From HGM11412 sp045536025 (GTDB lineage: Bacteria; Bacillota; Clostridia; Christensenellales; Borkfalkiaceae), in contig JAZSMT010000008.1 of assembly GCA_045536025.1 (NCBI GenBank), forward strand, positions 1 through 64,000: a stretch of 64,000 nucleotides of DNA. Reading direction: 5' to 3'. Numbering within the stretch: the first letter of the stretch is position 1; each line of letters starts with the position of its first letter. Under the pieces are notes generated by a model, which was not told the origin of the DNA, did no database searches, and saw nothing but the letters and a program-made list of their open reading frames with translations. Position numbers and translations under genes: made by a program. Below, piece after piece: positions 1 to 8,710 of this stretch.

Positions 1-65
1 AACTCCCACCACTTATATAATTTCGGGGATAGGTTGAAAAGGCATCGGCTTATCTTTGAAAGGAT

Positions 66-141
66 GCGGGAGTAGCTCAGTTGGTAGAGCACTGCCTTGC
101 CAAGGCAGTTGTCGCGGGTTCGAGTCCCGTTTCCCGCTCCA
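66..141 (+). tRNA. tRNA-Gly (anticodon GCC)
   Basis: The sequence folds as a full cloverleaf: acceptor GCGGGAG with TTCCCGC, D-arm GCTC/GAGC, anticodon stem CTGCC/GGCAG with loop TTGCCAA giving anticodon GCC, and a T-arm with the TTCGAGT loop. The discriminator base is T at 138 and CCA at 139-141 is encoded in the DNA. It decodes GGC/GGT glycine codons. A TATAAT hexamer at 16-21 could be its -10 box, but a -35 would lie beyond the window edge, so I do not call the promoter. Confidence 0.97.
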
Positions 142-151
142 AAACGAAAAA

Positions 152-174
152 GCAGTCGTGTGACTGCTTTTTTT
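152..174 (+). terminator. intrinsic terminator after tRNA-Gly
   Basis: A GCAGTC/GACTGC stem with a GTGT loop is followed by seven T residues. It sits 10 nt after the tRNA CCA end. Confidence 0.85.
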
Positions 175-187
175 GTTTTGGAAATGA

Positions 188-281
188 AAGTTTGGTCGGG
201 ACTCGAACGGGTAGGGAGTCGCAACTTAAAAAGTTTGAGTTTTAAGTATAGTTGCGACCAAACGGTGGACACCCACCGTTT
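188..281. repeat. inverted-repeat-rich, tRNA-3'-end-like scar
   Basis: The stretch holds nested inverted repeats: GTCGCAAC (218-225) with GTTGCGAC (251-258), TTTGGTCG (191-198) with CGACCAAA (255-262), and a 9-bp hairpin AAACGGTGG/CCACCGTTT (260-281). Read on the minus strand, 192-209 resembles a tRNA T-loop and 3' end (GTTCGAGTCCCG then ACCA), but the partner T-stem and the rest of a cloverleaf are missing. I infer a degraded tRNA-derived repeat or recombination scar. No gene is visible between here and about 378. Confidence 0.45.
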
Positions 282-377
282 GCTACCCCGGCGTGATAGC
301 AAGGCAAAGCCTTGCGGAGCGAGTCCCGTGAAACAGTCCTCGAGCTACGTTCGGGCGTTAGCACGATAAGCTCGTAC

Positions 378-554
378 GGCTTAGGCTGGGTAGCGGACGC
401 GTTTGGTTGGACAGCGGTATTTTGGTTGCTACTTAGCGTTTTTATTTTAATGCTAATTATTTACGCCGTTTACTTTATAATTAAATATCAATCAAAAACT
501 AATTTAAAAGTCTATAAAAAACCTATCAGCCCCGAAGCATTTCGGGGTTTTTAA
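378..554 (+). pseudogene. 3' remnant of an MFS transporter
   Basis: The reading frame through 378-554 encodes GLGWVADAFGW followed by a long hydrophobic segment (about 20 residues) and a basic tail. A G-x-G-x-x-A-D-x-F-G-W loop leading into a last membrane helix is typical of the C-terminal end of major facilitator transporters, especially the organophosphate/hexose-phosphate group. Nothing upstream continues the protein: the frame runs into the inverted-repeat region, so most of the gene (normally about 400 residues) is absent. The stop codon lies in the terminator at 530-552. I infer a decayed gene left by a deletion or insertion event near the tRNA. The family call rests on a short motif and is moderate. 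Confidence 0.45.
530..552 (+). terminator. intrinsic terminator of the MFS remnant
   Basis: A 7-bp stem CCCCGAA/TTCGGGG with loop GCAT is followed by five T residues. It separates the scar region from the pcrA promoter. Confidence 0.85.
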
Positions 555-555
555 C

Positions 556-584
556 TTGATTAAAGTTAAAAGATATGATACAAT
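556..584 (+). promoter_or_regulatory. sigma-A-type promoter of pcrA-ligA
   Basis: TTGATT (556-561), 17-bp spacer, TACAAT (579-584). The predicted start lies at about 591, which is the A of the pcrA ATG, and no Shine-Dalgarno sequence precedes that ATG. This suggests a leaderless transcript. Confidence 0.7.
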
Positions 585-590
585 ATCGTT

Positions 591-2870
591 ATGAATAATT
601 CTTACGTTCAAAAACTTAACAGCGCACAAATACTTCCCGTAAAAGATACCGAGGGCGCAGTGCTCGTAATAGCTGGCGCGGGTAGTGGTAAAACGCGCGT
701 TTTAACAAGCCGAATTGCCTATTTAATTTCTGAAAAGGGCGTGCATCCGTCAAACGTTTTAGCAATTACCTTTACCAACAAGGCGGCGGACGAGATGAAA
801 TACCGCTTAGAAAAAATGATAGGCGATATTGAGGGGATGTGGGTTTCTACTATTCACTCAATGTGCGTTAAAATACTTAGAAGCTCGATAGCGTATCTTG
901 GGTATGAAAAAAACTTTTCAATATATTCAGAAGACGATAAAGAAAGGGTTTTAAAGCGCATAATATCGGATATGGAGCTTGAGCCTGAAAAGTTTTTAAA
1001 GCTTTGCAAGAACCATATAAGCAACGCTAAAAATTCCGACCTTTCGCCAAGAGAGTATCGCGACGAAAATATTAATTTAAAATCAATCGGAATAATTTAC
1101 GACGTGTTTTTAGCGTATGAAAAGGAATTAAAGCGTTCAAACGCTTTGGATTTTGACGATTTGCTTATAAAAACGCTACATCTATTTGAAGAGCACGACA
1201 ACGTTTTAAGTTATTACAGCGAAAAGTTTCATTACGTTCATATCGACGAGTTTCAAGATACGAATACCGTTCAGTATAAAATTGCAAAAATGCTATCGTC
1301 GTATCACGGAAACATCTTTGCCGTTGGCGACGACGATCAGTCAATTTATGGCTGGCGCGGAGCTAAAATTGCAAACATTTTAGGTTTTGAAAGGGATTTC
1401 AAAGGCGCAAAAGTTTATAAACTTGAGCAAAACTACCGTTCAACAAAAAATATTTTAAATCTTGCAAATTTGATTATCAAAAACAACGGCGCAAGAAAAA
1501 ACAAGGTTTTGTGGACGGAAAATCAAAGTGGTAAAAAGCCTGAATACTATACGGCGTTTGACGAGGCGCGCGAAGCCGAATACGTTGCAACCAAGATAAA
1601 GTCTTTAATTGCAGGCGGTAAAAAAGCTTCCGACTTTGCAGTTCTTATGCGAGTAAACGCGTTATCGCGTTCGTTCGAGCAAGAGTTTTTAAAATACAAT
1701 ATCCCGTATAAGGTTTTTGGCGGTTTTAAGTTCTTTGACCGTAAGGAGATTAAAGACTTAACGGCGTATTTAAAGATAGCCTCAAATCCGCTTGACAACG
1801 AGGCGGTTTTAAGGGTTATTAACGTTCCTAGGCGCGGTATAGGCGATAAGACGGTTGAGATTATATCTCAAACGGCGCAAAAAGAGGGGTTATCCGTTTA
1901 CGAAGTTATTATGGACGTTGATAGTCTTCCCATTAACGCGTCGTCAAAAGCGAGGGTGGCGGACTTTAAAAACACCATATACAGCTTTATGCTTGACGCG
2001 CAAGAGTTAACAGTTCCCGAATTTATCAAGCGCGTTATCGATAAAACTAACTTTTTATCGCAGTTTGAAGAAAACACCGAAGAAAACGAGAGCAAAAAGC
2101 TTAACGTGTCAGAACTAATAAACTCGGCAACTGAGTTTTCTAAGATAAACCAAGGCGCAACGTTAACCGAATATCTTAGTTCAATTACCTTAAGCTCCGA
2201 CCTTGACGATTTTGACGGAAGCAATTTCGTTAGCATTGCAACCGTTCACTCGGTAAAGGGCTTAGAGTTTGATAGCGTGTTCATCGTCGGTATGGACGAA
2301 ACTATATTCCCAATATCTCGCGCAACTGAAAGCGTTGAAGAGCTTGAAGAAGAAAGAAGGCTTATGTACGTTGCTATCACGCGCGCTAAAGAAGAGTTGT
2401 TTATAACTCGTGCAAAAAGCAGGTTTTTATACGGCAAGCGCAATATTACGCTTGAAAGCCGTTTTATAAAAGAGATAGAACCGTTATTACAGGCAAAATC
2501 AAGTGGGTACGACGGTTATAATACTCGTGAATACGGGTATAATCGTCAGCAAACTCGATTTGATAGTTATAATAGAAATCAGTCGGGTAGCGACTATGGG
2601 TATTATTCGGACGTGCCGTCCACCTCTTCCTCTTTTTGTAGGACTAAAAGTTTTTCAACCGGATACAACTTATACGGTAACGCTAAAAAACAAGAAACTA
2701 GCTCGCTAAGTGGTCAGTTTAAAGCGGGCATAAAAGTATTACATAAAAAATTCGGCGTTGGTACGGTTATTGCCGTAAAAGACGGAGGAAAGGTTATAGA
2801 CGTAGCCTTTTCAGGCGTTGGCATTAAATCACTTGCCGTTGAATACGCTCCCATTGAGATTGTTAAATGA
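591..2870 (+). CDS. pcrA: ATP-dependent DNA helicase PcrA/UvrD
   Basis: A superfamily 1A 3'-5' DNA helicase acting in nucleotide-excision repair, replication restart and removal of recombination intermediates. Visible motifs in order: Walker A AGAGSGKT (residues 28-35), Walker B DEFQDT (about 218), QSIYGWRGA (about 249), VHSVKGLEF and RRLMYVAITRAKEEL near residue 600. A Tyr/Asn/Ser-rich linker (about 640-705) leads to a C-terminal SH3/Tudor-like segment (HKKFGVGTV), the part that in PcrA contacts RNA polymerase. At 759 aa it has the usual family length. The next gene, ligA, overlaps by ATGA, as in the Bacillus pcrA-ligA unit. The start is the first ATG after a strong promoter and has no Shine-Dalgarno sequence. 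Confidence 0.96.
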   Translation: MNNSYVQKLNSAQILPVKDTEGAVLVIAGAGSGKTRVLTSRIAYLISEKGVHPSNVLAITFTNKAADEMKYRLEKMIGDIEGMWVSTIHSMCVKILRSSIAYLGYEKNFSIYSEDDKERVLKRIISDMELEPEKFLKLCKNHISNAKNSDLSPREYRDENINLKSIGIIYDVFLAYEKELKRSNALDFDDLLIKTLHLFEEHDNVLSYYSEKFHYVHIDEFQDTNTVQYKIAKMLSSYHGNIFAVGDDDQSIYGWRGAKIANILGFERDFKGAKVYKLEQNYRSTKNILNLANLIIKNNGARKNKVLWTENQSGKKPEYYTAFDEAREAEYVATKIKSLIAGGKKASDFAVLMRVNALSRSFEQEFLKYNIPYKVFGGFKFFDRKEIKDLTAYLKIASNPLDNEAVLRVINVPRRGIGDKTVEIISQTAQKEGLSVYEVIMDVDSLPINASSKARVADFKNTIYSFMLDAQELTVPEFIKRVIDKTNFLSQFEENTEENESKKLNVSELINSATEFSKINQGATLTEYLSSITLSSDLDDFDGSNFVSIATVHSVKGLEFDSVFIVGMDETIFPISRATESVEELEEERRLMYVAITRAKEELFITRAKSRFLYGKRNITLESRFIKEIEPLLQAKSSGYDGYNTREYGYNRQQTRFDSYNRNQSGSDYGYYSDVPSTSSSFCRTKSFSTGYNLYGNAKKQETSSLSGQFKAGIKVLHKKFGVGTVIAVKDGGKVIDVAFSGVGIKSLAVEYAPIEIVK

Positions 2871-4816
2871 TTATGGAAAAAATGAAATGGTTAGTTGAAA
2901 AACTGAATAGATACGCATACGAGTATTACGTTCTCGATAACCCAACCGTATCAGACGGCGAGTACGATAAGCTTTACGACGAGCTTGTCGCTTTAGAAAA
3001 AGAGTATGGCGTAGTGCTTGATAATTCCCCCACTAAAAGGGTGGGTGGCGAGCCTATCTCGGCTTTTTCTAAGCACAAGCATATAAATAAGTTGTATAGC
3101 CTCGATAAAGGCGTAACGATTGACGAGGTTAAGGCGTTTATTTCGCGCGTTGAAAAACTGTCTGGTAAAAGCCCTGATTATACCGTTGAGTTTAAATACG
3201 ACGGTTTAACGATATGTTTAACCTACGAGGGTGGCAAATTCCTTCGTGCAACTACGCGCGGTAACGGCGTTGAGGGGGAGGACGTAACTAAGCAGGTTCT
3301 AACTATAAAAACTTTTCCTTTAACTATCGATTACAAGGGTGTAGTTGAAGTTCAAGGCGAGGCAGTTATAAAATTATCTACTCTTAAAAAGTATAACGAA
3401 ACGGCTTTAGAGCCACTTAAAAACGCGCGTAACGCGGTGGCGGGCGCAATACGAAATTTAGACCCTAAAGAAACGGAAAAAAGAAAGCCTGAAATACTTT
3501 TTTATAACGTAAACTATCTTAGTGACGGCGAATTTAAAACTCAAGTTGAGCACTTTGATTTTTTAAAGAAAAACGGCTTTAAGGTGTACGATTTTTTAGA
3601 GGTTGTAAGCTCTGTTCAAGGTATTGAAAAAACGCTTAAAATTATCGAAGAAAAGCGCAAAAATATAGATTATTTAACTGACGGTGCAGTAATAAAAGTT
3701 AACGATATTTCACTTCGTGAAGAGCTTGGTTTTACTGAAAAATTTCCCCGTTGGGCGCTCGCGTATAAATTCGAGGCGGAAGAGGTTACAACCACCGTTG
3801 AGGATGTTATTTGGCAGGTTGGTAGAACGGGTAAACTTACACCTTTAGGTGTTGTTGAACCGGTTGAGCTTGGCGGTGCTACCGTTAAAAAGGCAACTCT
3901 TAATAACTACGGCGATCTTCTTCGCAAAAAGGTTAAAATAGGCTGTCGTGTGCTTATAAGAAGAAGTAACGACGTTATACCTGAAATCTTAGGTGCAACT
4001 GAATATACGGTCGGTTGCATTGACGTTGAAAAACCCACCGTTTGCCCCTATTGCAAAGAGGCGCTTGTTGAGGACGGAGCAAATATTTTCTGCGTTAACG
4101 AGCTTTGCCGTCCAAGAGTTGTGGGCGCACTTACCCACTTTGCAACTAAAGACGCTATGAATATAGAGGGCTTTTCGGAGATGACGGCAGGTCTTTTATA
4201 TGACAATTTCGGCGTTAAAAATTTCTCGGATTTATATCTTTTAAGCGAAGATAAGCTTTTATCGTTAGAAGGTTTTAAGGATAAAAAAACGCAGAATATC
4301 TTATCCGCGATAGAGGGTTCTAAAAAGGTAGCTCTTTCGTCCTTTATTTACGCCTTGGGCATTGACGGCGTTGGAAAAAAAACCGCAAAAGATTTAGTTA
4401 AAGCTTTTAAAAATTTGGACGGCTTAAAATCGGCAACTCTTCTTGAACTTTCAGCAGTAAAAGACGTGGGCGAGGTAACTGCAAATTCCGTTTACGAGTA
4501 TTTTTGTAATCCCAACAATATTGCCGAGATAGATAAACTTTTATCAGTAGGCGTTACTTTTGAAGAGGTTAGTGCTTCGGTTGGCGATAAACTAAAGGGT
4601 GAAAAATTCGTGCTCACAGGAACGTTACCAACCCTTAAGCGCTCGGAGGCTACTAAAATTATCGAAAGTTTAGGTGGCGAAGTTTTAAGCTCGGTATCTA
4701 AGCTAACGACCATAGTTTTAGCGGGCGAAGAGGCGGGTTCTAAGCTTGAAAAAGCAAAAAAACTCGGAATAAAAATTATTGATGAAAACGAGTTCAAAAA
4801 TCTAATAAATAGTTGA
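2867..4816 (+). CDS. ligA: NAD+-dependent DNA ligase LigA
   Basis: Seals nicks in duplex DNA using NAD+, for Okazaki-fragment joining and repair. The adenylation lysine is in the KYDG motif (about residue 109); the OB-fold region, a four-cysteine zinc finger (CPYC ... C ... C, about 391-415), helix-hairpin-helix repeats (for example GIDGVGKKTA) and a C-terminal BRCT domain (about 575-649, FVLTGTL) follow in the standard order. The length of 649 aa is typical. The ATG at 2867 overlaps the pcrA stop (ATGA), implying translational coupling; an alternative ATG lies two codons downstream. Confidence 0.97.
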   Translation: MIMEKMKWLVEKLNRYAYEYYVLDNPTVSDGEYDKLYDELVALEKEYGVVLDNSPTKRVGGEPISAFSKHKHINKLYSLDKGVTIDEVKAFISRVEKLSGKSPDYTVEFKYDGLTICLTYEGGKFLRATTRGNGVEGEDVTKQVLTIKTFPLTIDYKGVVEVQGEAVIKLSTLKKYNETALEPLKNARNAVAGAIRNLDPKETEKRKPEILFYNVNYLSDGEFKTQVEHFDFLKKNGFKVYDFLEVVSSVQGIEKTLKIIEEKRKNIDYLTDGAVIKVNDISLREELGFTEKFPRWALAYKFEAEEVTTTVEDVIWQVGRTGKLTPLGVVEPVELGGATVKKATLNNYGDLLRKKVKIGCRVLIRRSNDVIPEILGATEYTVGCIDVEKPTVCPYCKEALVEDGANIFCVNELCRPRVVGALTHFATKDAMNIEGFSEMTAGLLYDNFGVKNFSDLYLLSEDKLLSLEGFKDKKTQNILSAIEGSKKVALSSFIYALGIDGVGKKTAKDLVKAFKNLDGLKSATLLELSAVKDVGEVTANSVYEYFCNPNNIAEIDKLLSVGVTFEEVSASVGDKLKGEKFVLTGTLPTLKRSEATKIIESLGGEVLSSVSKLTTIVLAGEEAGSKLEKAKKLGIKIIDENEFKNLINS

Positions 4817-4841
4817 AATTAACTTAAAAGTATGATATACT
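4813..4841 (+). promoter_or_regulatory. promoter of the yicC-rpoZ unit
   Basis: TTGAAA (4813-4818), 17-bp spacer, TATACT (4836-4841). The yicC ATG begins 8 nt after the -10 box, so the transcript is probably leaderless or nearly so. Confidence 0.7.
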
Positions 4842-4848
4842 ATTACCT

Positions 4849-5727
4849 ATGAAAAGTATGACTGGTTACGGCAAGGCGGAGTATAAGAGTGAAAAGTTAA
4901 CCTTGTCGGTTGAAATTAAAACTGTAAACAACCGCTTTTTGGATATTTCCTATAAATACCCAAGAAGTTTTACCCCACTTCAAGAGGGCGTGCGCTCAGC
5001 TATACAAAAGCACCTTTCAAGAGGCAAGGTTGATTTGTATATCAACTACAAAAAAAACCTGCAAGGCGAAGGCAATCTTTCGTTTGACGAGGGCTTGGCT
5101 CAAAGTTACGTCGAGATAGCTAAGGCGCTTAAAAAACGCTTTCCGTCGCTAAAGAACGACTTTACGGTAACTTCGCTTATCAAAACGCCTGACGTTATCA
5201 AGCAAGAGCAAGAAGAAATTGACGTTGAAGAGATTTCGCCAATTTTATTTGAAACGGTTGAAAAAGCGTGTGAAAATCTTAATGCAATGCGCGAGTTTGA
5301 GGGTGAAAAGTTAAAAGCGGATATGCTTTCGAGGGTAGACGTTATCGAACAAACGGTAGCGGTTATTAAAGAAAGAGCGCCCCACGTTTGTGAAGATTAT
5401 AGAAAAAGGCTATTTGAAAAAGTTCAATCACTCGTTGAAAGTCAAAATATTGACGAGGCTAGAATACTTCAAGAGGTAGCATTATTTGCAGACAAGTCTA
5501 ATATCGACGAGGAGCTTACGAGGCTTAATTCCCACGTATCACAGTTTAGAAAGATTTGTAGTAGCGGTGGTGAGGTTGGTAAAAAACTTGATTTTTTAGT
5601 TCAAGAATTTAACCGCGAATCAAACACCGTTTGTAGTAAGAGTAACGATATTGAGGTTACTGACAACGCTTTAAAATTAAAGTGCGAGATTGAAAAAATC
5701 CGCGAGCAAATACAAAATATCGAATAA
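4849..5727 (+). CDS. yicC: YicC/YloC family endoribonuclease
   Basis: The N-terminus MKSMTGYG is the family signature, and the C-terminal half has the DUF1732-type region (DEELTRLNSH, GKKLDFLVQE, NRESNT). Members (YicC of E. coli, YloC of B. subtilis) act as endoribonucleases in RNA turnover. The 292-aa length is normal. In Bacillus the gene heads a run yloC-remA-gmk-rpoZ-coaBC-priA; here it is followed directly by rpoZ, so gmk and coaBC are not at this locus. There is no Shine-Dalgarno sequence; the start is set by the MKSMTGYG motif and the close promoter. Confidence 0.93.
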   Translation: MKSMTGYGKAEYKSEKLTLSVEIKTVNNRFLDISYKYPRSFTPLQEGVRSAIQKHLSRGKVDLYINYKKNLQGEGNLSFDEGLAQSYVEIAKALKKRFPSLKNDFTVTSLIKTPDVIKQEQEEIDVEEISPILFETVEKACENLNAMREFEGEKLKADMLSRVDVIEQTVAVIKERAPHVCEDYRKRLFEKVQSLVESQNIDEARILQEVALFADKSNIDEELTRLNSHVSQFRKICSSGGEVGKKLDFLVQEFNRESNTVCSKSNDIEVTDNALKLKCEIEKIREQIQNIE

Positions 5728-5741
5728 GGAGAGTACATATT

Positions 5742-5960
5742 ATGATTAACGAACCACCTATTGACGTTCTTACCGATAATTTAGGCGAAAAATTTAAAGG
5801 CTCGAAATACGTTTTATGCGTAGTTGCCGCTAAGCGCGCTAGACAGCTTATTGACGTTACGAAAAGCCAAAACAGCACCGCAGTTTTAGAGGATAAAAAA
5901 CCGCTTACTGCCGCAGCGTATGAAATTTACAATGGTAAAATAACCGCTGTAAACGGCTAA
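5742..5960 (+). CDS. rpoZ: RNA polymerase omega subunit
   Basis: A 72-aa protein with the omega core: an N-terminal helix (PPIDVLTDNLG), then YVLCVVAAKRARQL, in which the A-K-R-A-R block contacts the beta' C-terminus and aids polymerase assembly. It starts 14 nt after yicC behind the Shine-Dalgarno sequence AAGGAGAG and clearly belongs to the same transcript. The last segment (TAAAYEIYNGKI) matches the short C-terminal region of Gram-positive omega proteins. Confidence 0.92.
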   Translation: MINEPPIDVLTDNLGEKFKGSKYVLCVVAAKRARQLIDVTKSQNSTAVLEDKKPLTAAAYEIYNGKITAVNG

Positions 5961-5975
5961 TTTAGTAAAATTTAA

Positions 5976-6023
5976 AAGGCAAAAAGCTTTGCCTTAAATC
6001 GGCAGTCTTTTAAGCTGCCGATT
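5976..6023 (+). terminator. two tandem hairpins between rpoZ and priA
   Basis: Hairpin 1 is AAGGCAAA/TTTGCCTT (5976-5995) and hairpin 2 is AATCGGCAG/CTGCCGATT (5997-6023), followed only by ATTTCATTT. The T-tract is weak, so this may be a partial attenuator or an mRNA processing/stability element rather than a full terminator. priA follows 19 nt later with no obvious new promoter. Confidence 0.55.
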
Positions 6024-6042
6024 ATTTCATTTAAGGGTAGTT

Positions 6043-8235
6043 ATGATAGCAAGGGTAATAGTGGATATAGCCACGTCCGAACTTGATAAAATCTTCGATT
6101 ATAAAATCGGTTTTTCAGGTGCGAAGGAGGGTAGCAGAGTTATCGTTCCTTTCGGCAAGTTTAAAACCGAGGGTTTTGTCATTTCGATTGCCGAAAATTC
6201 AGAGTATCCTGAAGAAAAATTAAAATCAATTATTCGAGTTATCGACGATATTCCGGCGCTTACCGAAGAAAATTTAAAGCTTGCTAACTATCTTCATGAA
6301 ACCTATCACGTATCAATGGCGTTGGTACTTAGGCTGTTTTTACCGTCCGAAATGAGAAAGGGCAAGGTTAGGAAAAAAACCGCTAACTACGCAAGCCTTT
6401 CGGGTGAAGATTTTGATAAAATGCTATCTTCTCTCAAAAAAGGGGCGGACAAGCAGAGGGGAGTTTTAGAGTTTTTATTAAAAAACGGCAAAACTAAGTG
6501 TTCGATACTTAACGAAAACTTTTCGCCGTCGGCTGTAACTGCACTTAAAAACAAGGGCTTTATCACGGTTAGTGAGGAGCAAATTATAAGAACGCCTTAT
6601 AAAGACTTATACGCAAGCGAAAAGCGGGTAACTTTAACCAAAGAGCAAGAGTTAGCGGTAAATCTATGTATGTCAAGCGACAAGCCCACCCTTATAAAGG
6701 GCGTTACCGGTAGCGGTAAAACCGAGGTTTATCTTAGGCTTATTGACGGCGTTATAAAAAGCGGTAAAACGGCGATAATGCTCGTTCCTGAAATTTCGCT
6801 CACACCCCAAACGTTTGCGCGCCTTAGAGGGAGATTTGGCGATAAATGTGCAATACTTCACAGCGGTTTATCGTCGGGCGAAAAGTTTGACGAGTGGTGG
6901 AGATTAAGAAGTAACGAGGCGGTGATTGCAATCGGTGCGCGTAGCGCGGTGTTTGCCCCGCTTGAAAATTTAGGGCTTATAATTATCGACGAAGAGCACG
7001 ACCAAAGCTATGAAAGTGAATCAAGCCCAAGATACGTTACCGACGAGGTTGCGCTTATAAGGGCAAAGCTTTCGGGTGCTAAGCTAGTTTTAGGTAGTGC
7101 AACTCCTAAAATCGAGAGTTATAAAAAGGCGCTTGAGGGGGAGTATACGCTCGCCGAAATGAAAGAGCGCGTTAACGGCAAACCCCTTCCTGAAATTATA
7201 ATGTCAGATATGCGTGAAGAGGTGCGCCACGGCAATATATCTCCCTTTTCAGTTGCGCTAAAGCAAGAGCTAAAAAGCACCTTGGAAAGCGGTAACCAAG
7301 CTATAATCTTTTTAAACCGTAGAGGGTATTCTCAAAAGGTGATTTGCCGTGAGTGCGGTTACGTTGCAAAGTGCTTAAATTGCGACGTTACCTTGCACTA
7401 TCATCGGGCGGACGACGTTTTGAAATGCCACTATTGCGGTTCGCAGTATCATATGTTAACTGCTTGTCCAGAGTGCGGTTCACTTTCGATAAACTACAGC
7501 GGAACTGGCACTCAAAAGGTTGTTAGCGAATTACAAGAGCTTTTTCCGTCTGCAAAAATACTTAGGATGGATAACGATACCACTCAAACTAAAGAAAGCC
7601 ACTTTAAAATTTTAAAGGAATTTAGCGATAAAAAAGCCGATATTTTAGTCGGTACGCAAATGATAGCAAAGGGGCACGACTTTCCGTCGGTAACTCTGGT
7701 CGGGATACTTGACGCTGATATGAGCTTGTATTTTTCAGACTATCGCTCGGGGGAGAGGACGTTTCAGTTGATAACCCAAGTAGCAGGTCGTAGCGGTAGG
7801 GCGGACGATAAGGGTAAAGTCGTTTTACAAACGTACAGTCCTAAAAATTCCGTACTTGCAACGGCGATTGATTACGATTACGAACGCTTTTATAAGCGCG
7901 AAATAGCGGTGAGAAAGGCGTCGCATTTTCCTCCTTATTCGGATATTTTGCGAATTATGGTGGAAAGTGAGGAGGAGGAAACGGCAGTTTCAACTCTCAA
8001 AAAGGTTTTTGAAAGCTGTAAGGAAGTTTATTCAAAATACTTAGGTAGTTTTATTTATTTTGACAAAATGAAAAGCCCCGTAAAGCGAATTAAAAACAAA
8101 TACCGCTATCAGGTGCTTGCGAGAATAAAAGCAAACAACAAGGAAATTAAAGACGAATTTTACAAAATAGCAAACGAATGTTCTAGCCGTAAGGCGTATT
8201 GCTATTTAGAGGTAAATCCATCAAGTATGAGTTAG
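6043..8235 (+). CDS. priA: primosomal protein N' (replication restart helicase PriA)
   Basis: A 3'-5' superfamily 2 helicase that recognises stalled forks and reloads the replicative helicase. The N-terminal DNA-binding part is followed by Walker A GVTGSGKT (about residues 219-226), the DEEH box (IIDEEHD), a cysteine-rich insert with paired CxxC units (CRECGY, CLNC, CHYCG, CPECG; about 430-480), and the helicase motifs GTQMIAKGHDF and QVAGRSGR. The 730-aa length is normal. Translation starts at the ATG of MIARVIVDIA behind a weak AAGGG. It is followed by def after 7 nt in the conserved priA-def-fmt-rsmB order. Confidence 0.96.
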   Translation: MIARVIVDIATSELDKIFDYKIGFSGAKEGSRVIVPFGKFKTEGFVISIAENSEYPEEKLKSIIRVIDDIPALTEENLKLANYLHETYHVSMALVLRLFLPSEMRKGKVRKKTANYASLSGEDFDKMLSSLKKGADKQRGVLEFLLKNGKTKCSILNENFSPSAVTALKNKGFITVSEEQIIRTPYKDLYASEKRVTLTKEQELAVNLCMSSDKPTLIKGVTGSGKTEVYLRLIDGVIKSGKTAIMLVPEISLTPQTFARLRGRFGDKCAILHSGLSSGEKFDEWWRLRSNEAVIAIGARSAVFAPLENLGLIIIDEEHDQSYESESSPRYVTDEVALIRAKLSGAKLVLGSATPKIESYKKALEGEYTLAEMKERVNGKPLPEIIMSDMREEVRHGNISPFSVALKQELKSTLESGNQAIIFLNRRGYSQKVICRECGYVAKCLNCDVTLHYHRADDVLKCHYCGSQYHMLTACPECGSLSINYSGTGTQKVVSELQELFPSAKILRMDNDTTQTKESHFKILKEFSDKKADILVGTQMIAKGHDFPSVTLVGILDADMSLYFSDYRSGERTFQLITQVAGRSGRADDKGKVVLQTYSPKNSVLATAIDYDYERFYKREIAVRKASHFPPYSDILRIMVESEEEETAVSTLKKVFESCKEVYSKYLGSFIYFDKMKSPVKRIKNKYRYQVLARIKANNKEIKDEFYKIANECSSRKAYCYLEVNPSSMS

Positions 8236-8242
8236 GTGAATT

Positions 8243-8710
8243 ATGGCATTAAGGCAAATTGTAAAATTAGGCGACGAAGTTTTAAGAAAAAAATCGTTTG
8301 AGGTAACTGATTTCGGAGCAAAAACTCATCAGCTTCTCGACGATATGTACGACACGCTCGTTAAAGCTGACGGCGCAGGTCTTGCAGCCGTTCAGGTAGG
8401 CGTTTTAAGGCGTATATTTATCGTGATTGCCGGCGAGAGTGTAAAAGACGGGGTTATCGAGTTTATCAACCCCCAAATTATCTCTCAAAGCGGAGAGCAG
8501 GACGGAACGGAGGGCTGTTTGTCAATCGAGGGCAAGTGGGGCGAGGTTAAACGCCCGTATAGGCTCACCGTTAAGTTTCAAGACAGATACGGTAAAACTC
8601 AAAAATTAAAAGCAGAAGGCTTTTTAGCTCGCGCAATATGTCACGAGTACGACCATTTGGACGGAATAGTTTACATTGATAAAGCGAGAAATATAAGGGA
8701 AAAACAATGA
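8243..8710 (+). CDS. def: peptide deformylase
   Basis: Removes the formyl group from the N-terminal methionine of new proteins. All three metal-site motifs are visible: GAGLAAVQVG (motif 1), EGCLS (motif 2, with the cysteine ligand) and CHEYDHLDG (motif 3, HExxH with two histidine ligands and the catalytic Glu). Length 155 aa. Motif 1 has A-V where most deformylases have A-P, a minor variant. It overlaps fmt by ATGA, pairing the enzymes that add and remove the formyl group. Confidence 0.96.
   Translation: MALRQIVKLGDEVLRKKSFEVTDFGAKTHQLLDDMYDTLVKADGAGLAAVQVGVLRRIFIVIAGESVKDGVIEFINPQIISQSGEQDGTEGCLSIEGKWGEVKRPYRLTVKFQDRYGKTQKLKAEGFLARAICHEYDHLDGIVYIDKARNIREKQ

Noticed and set aside
97..369. 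Open frame of 90 codons beginning inside tRNA-Gly
   Set aside because: It translates the tRNA and the terminator hairpin; no ribosome site and no protein-like composition.
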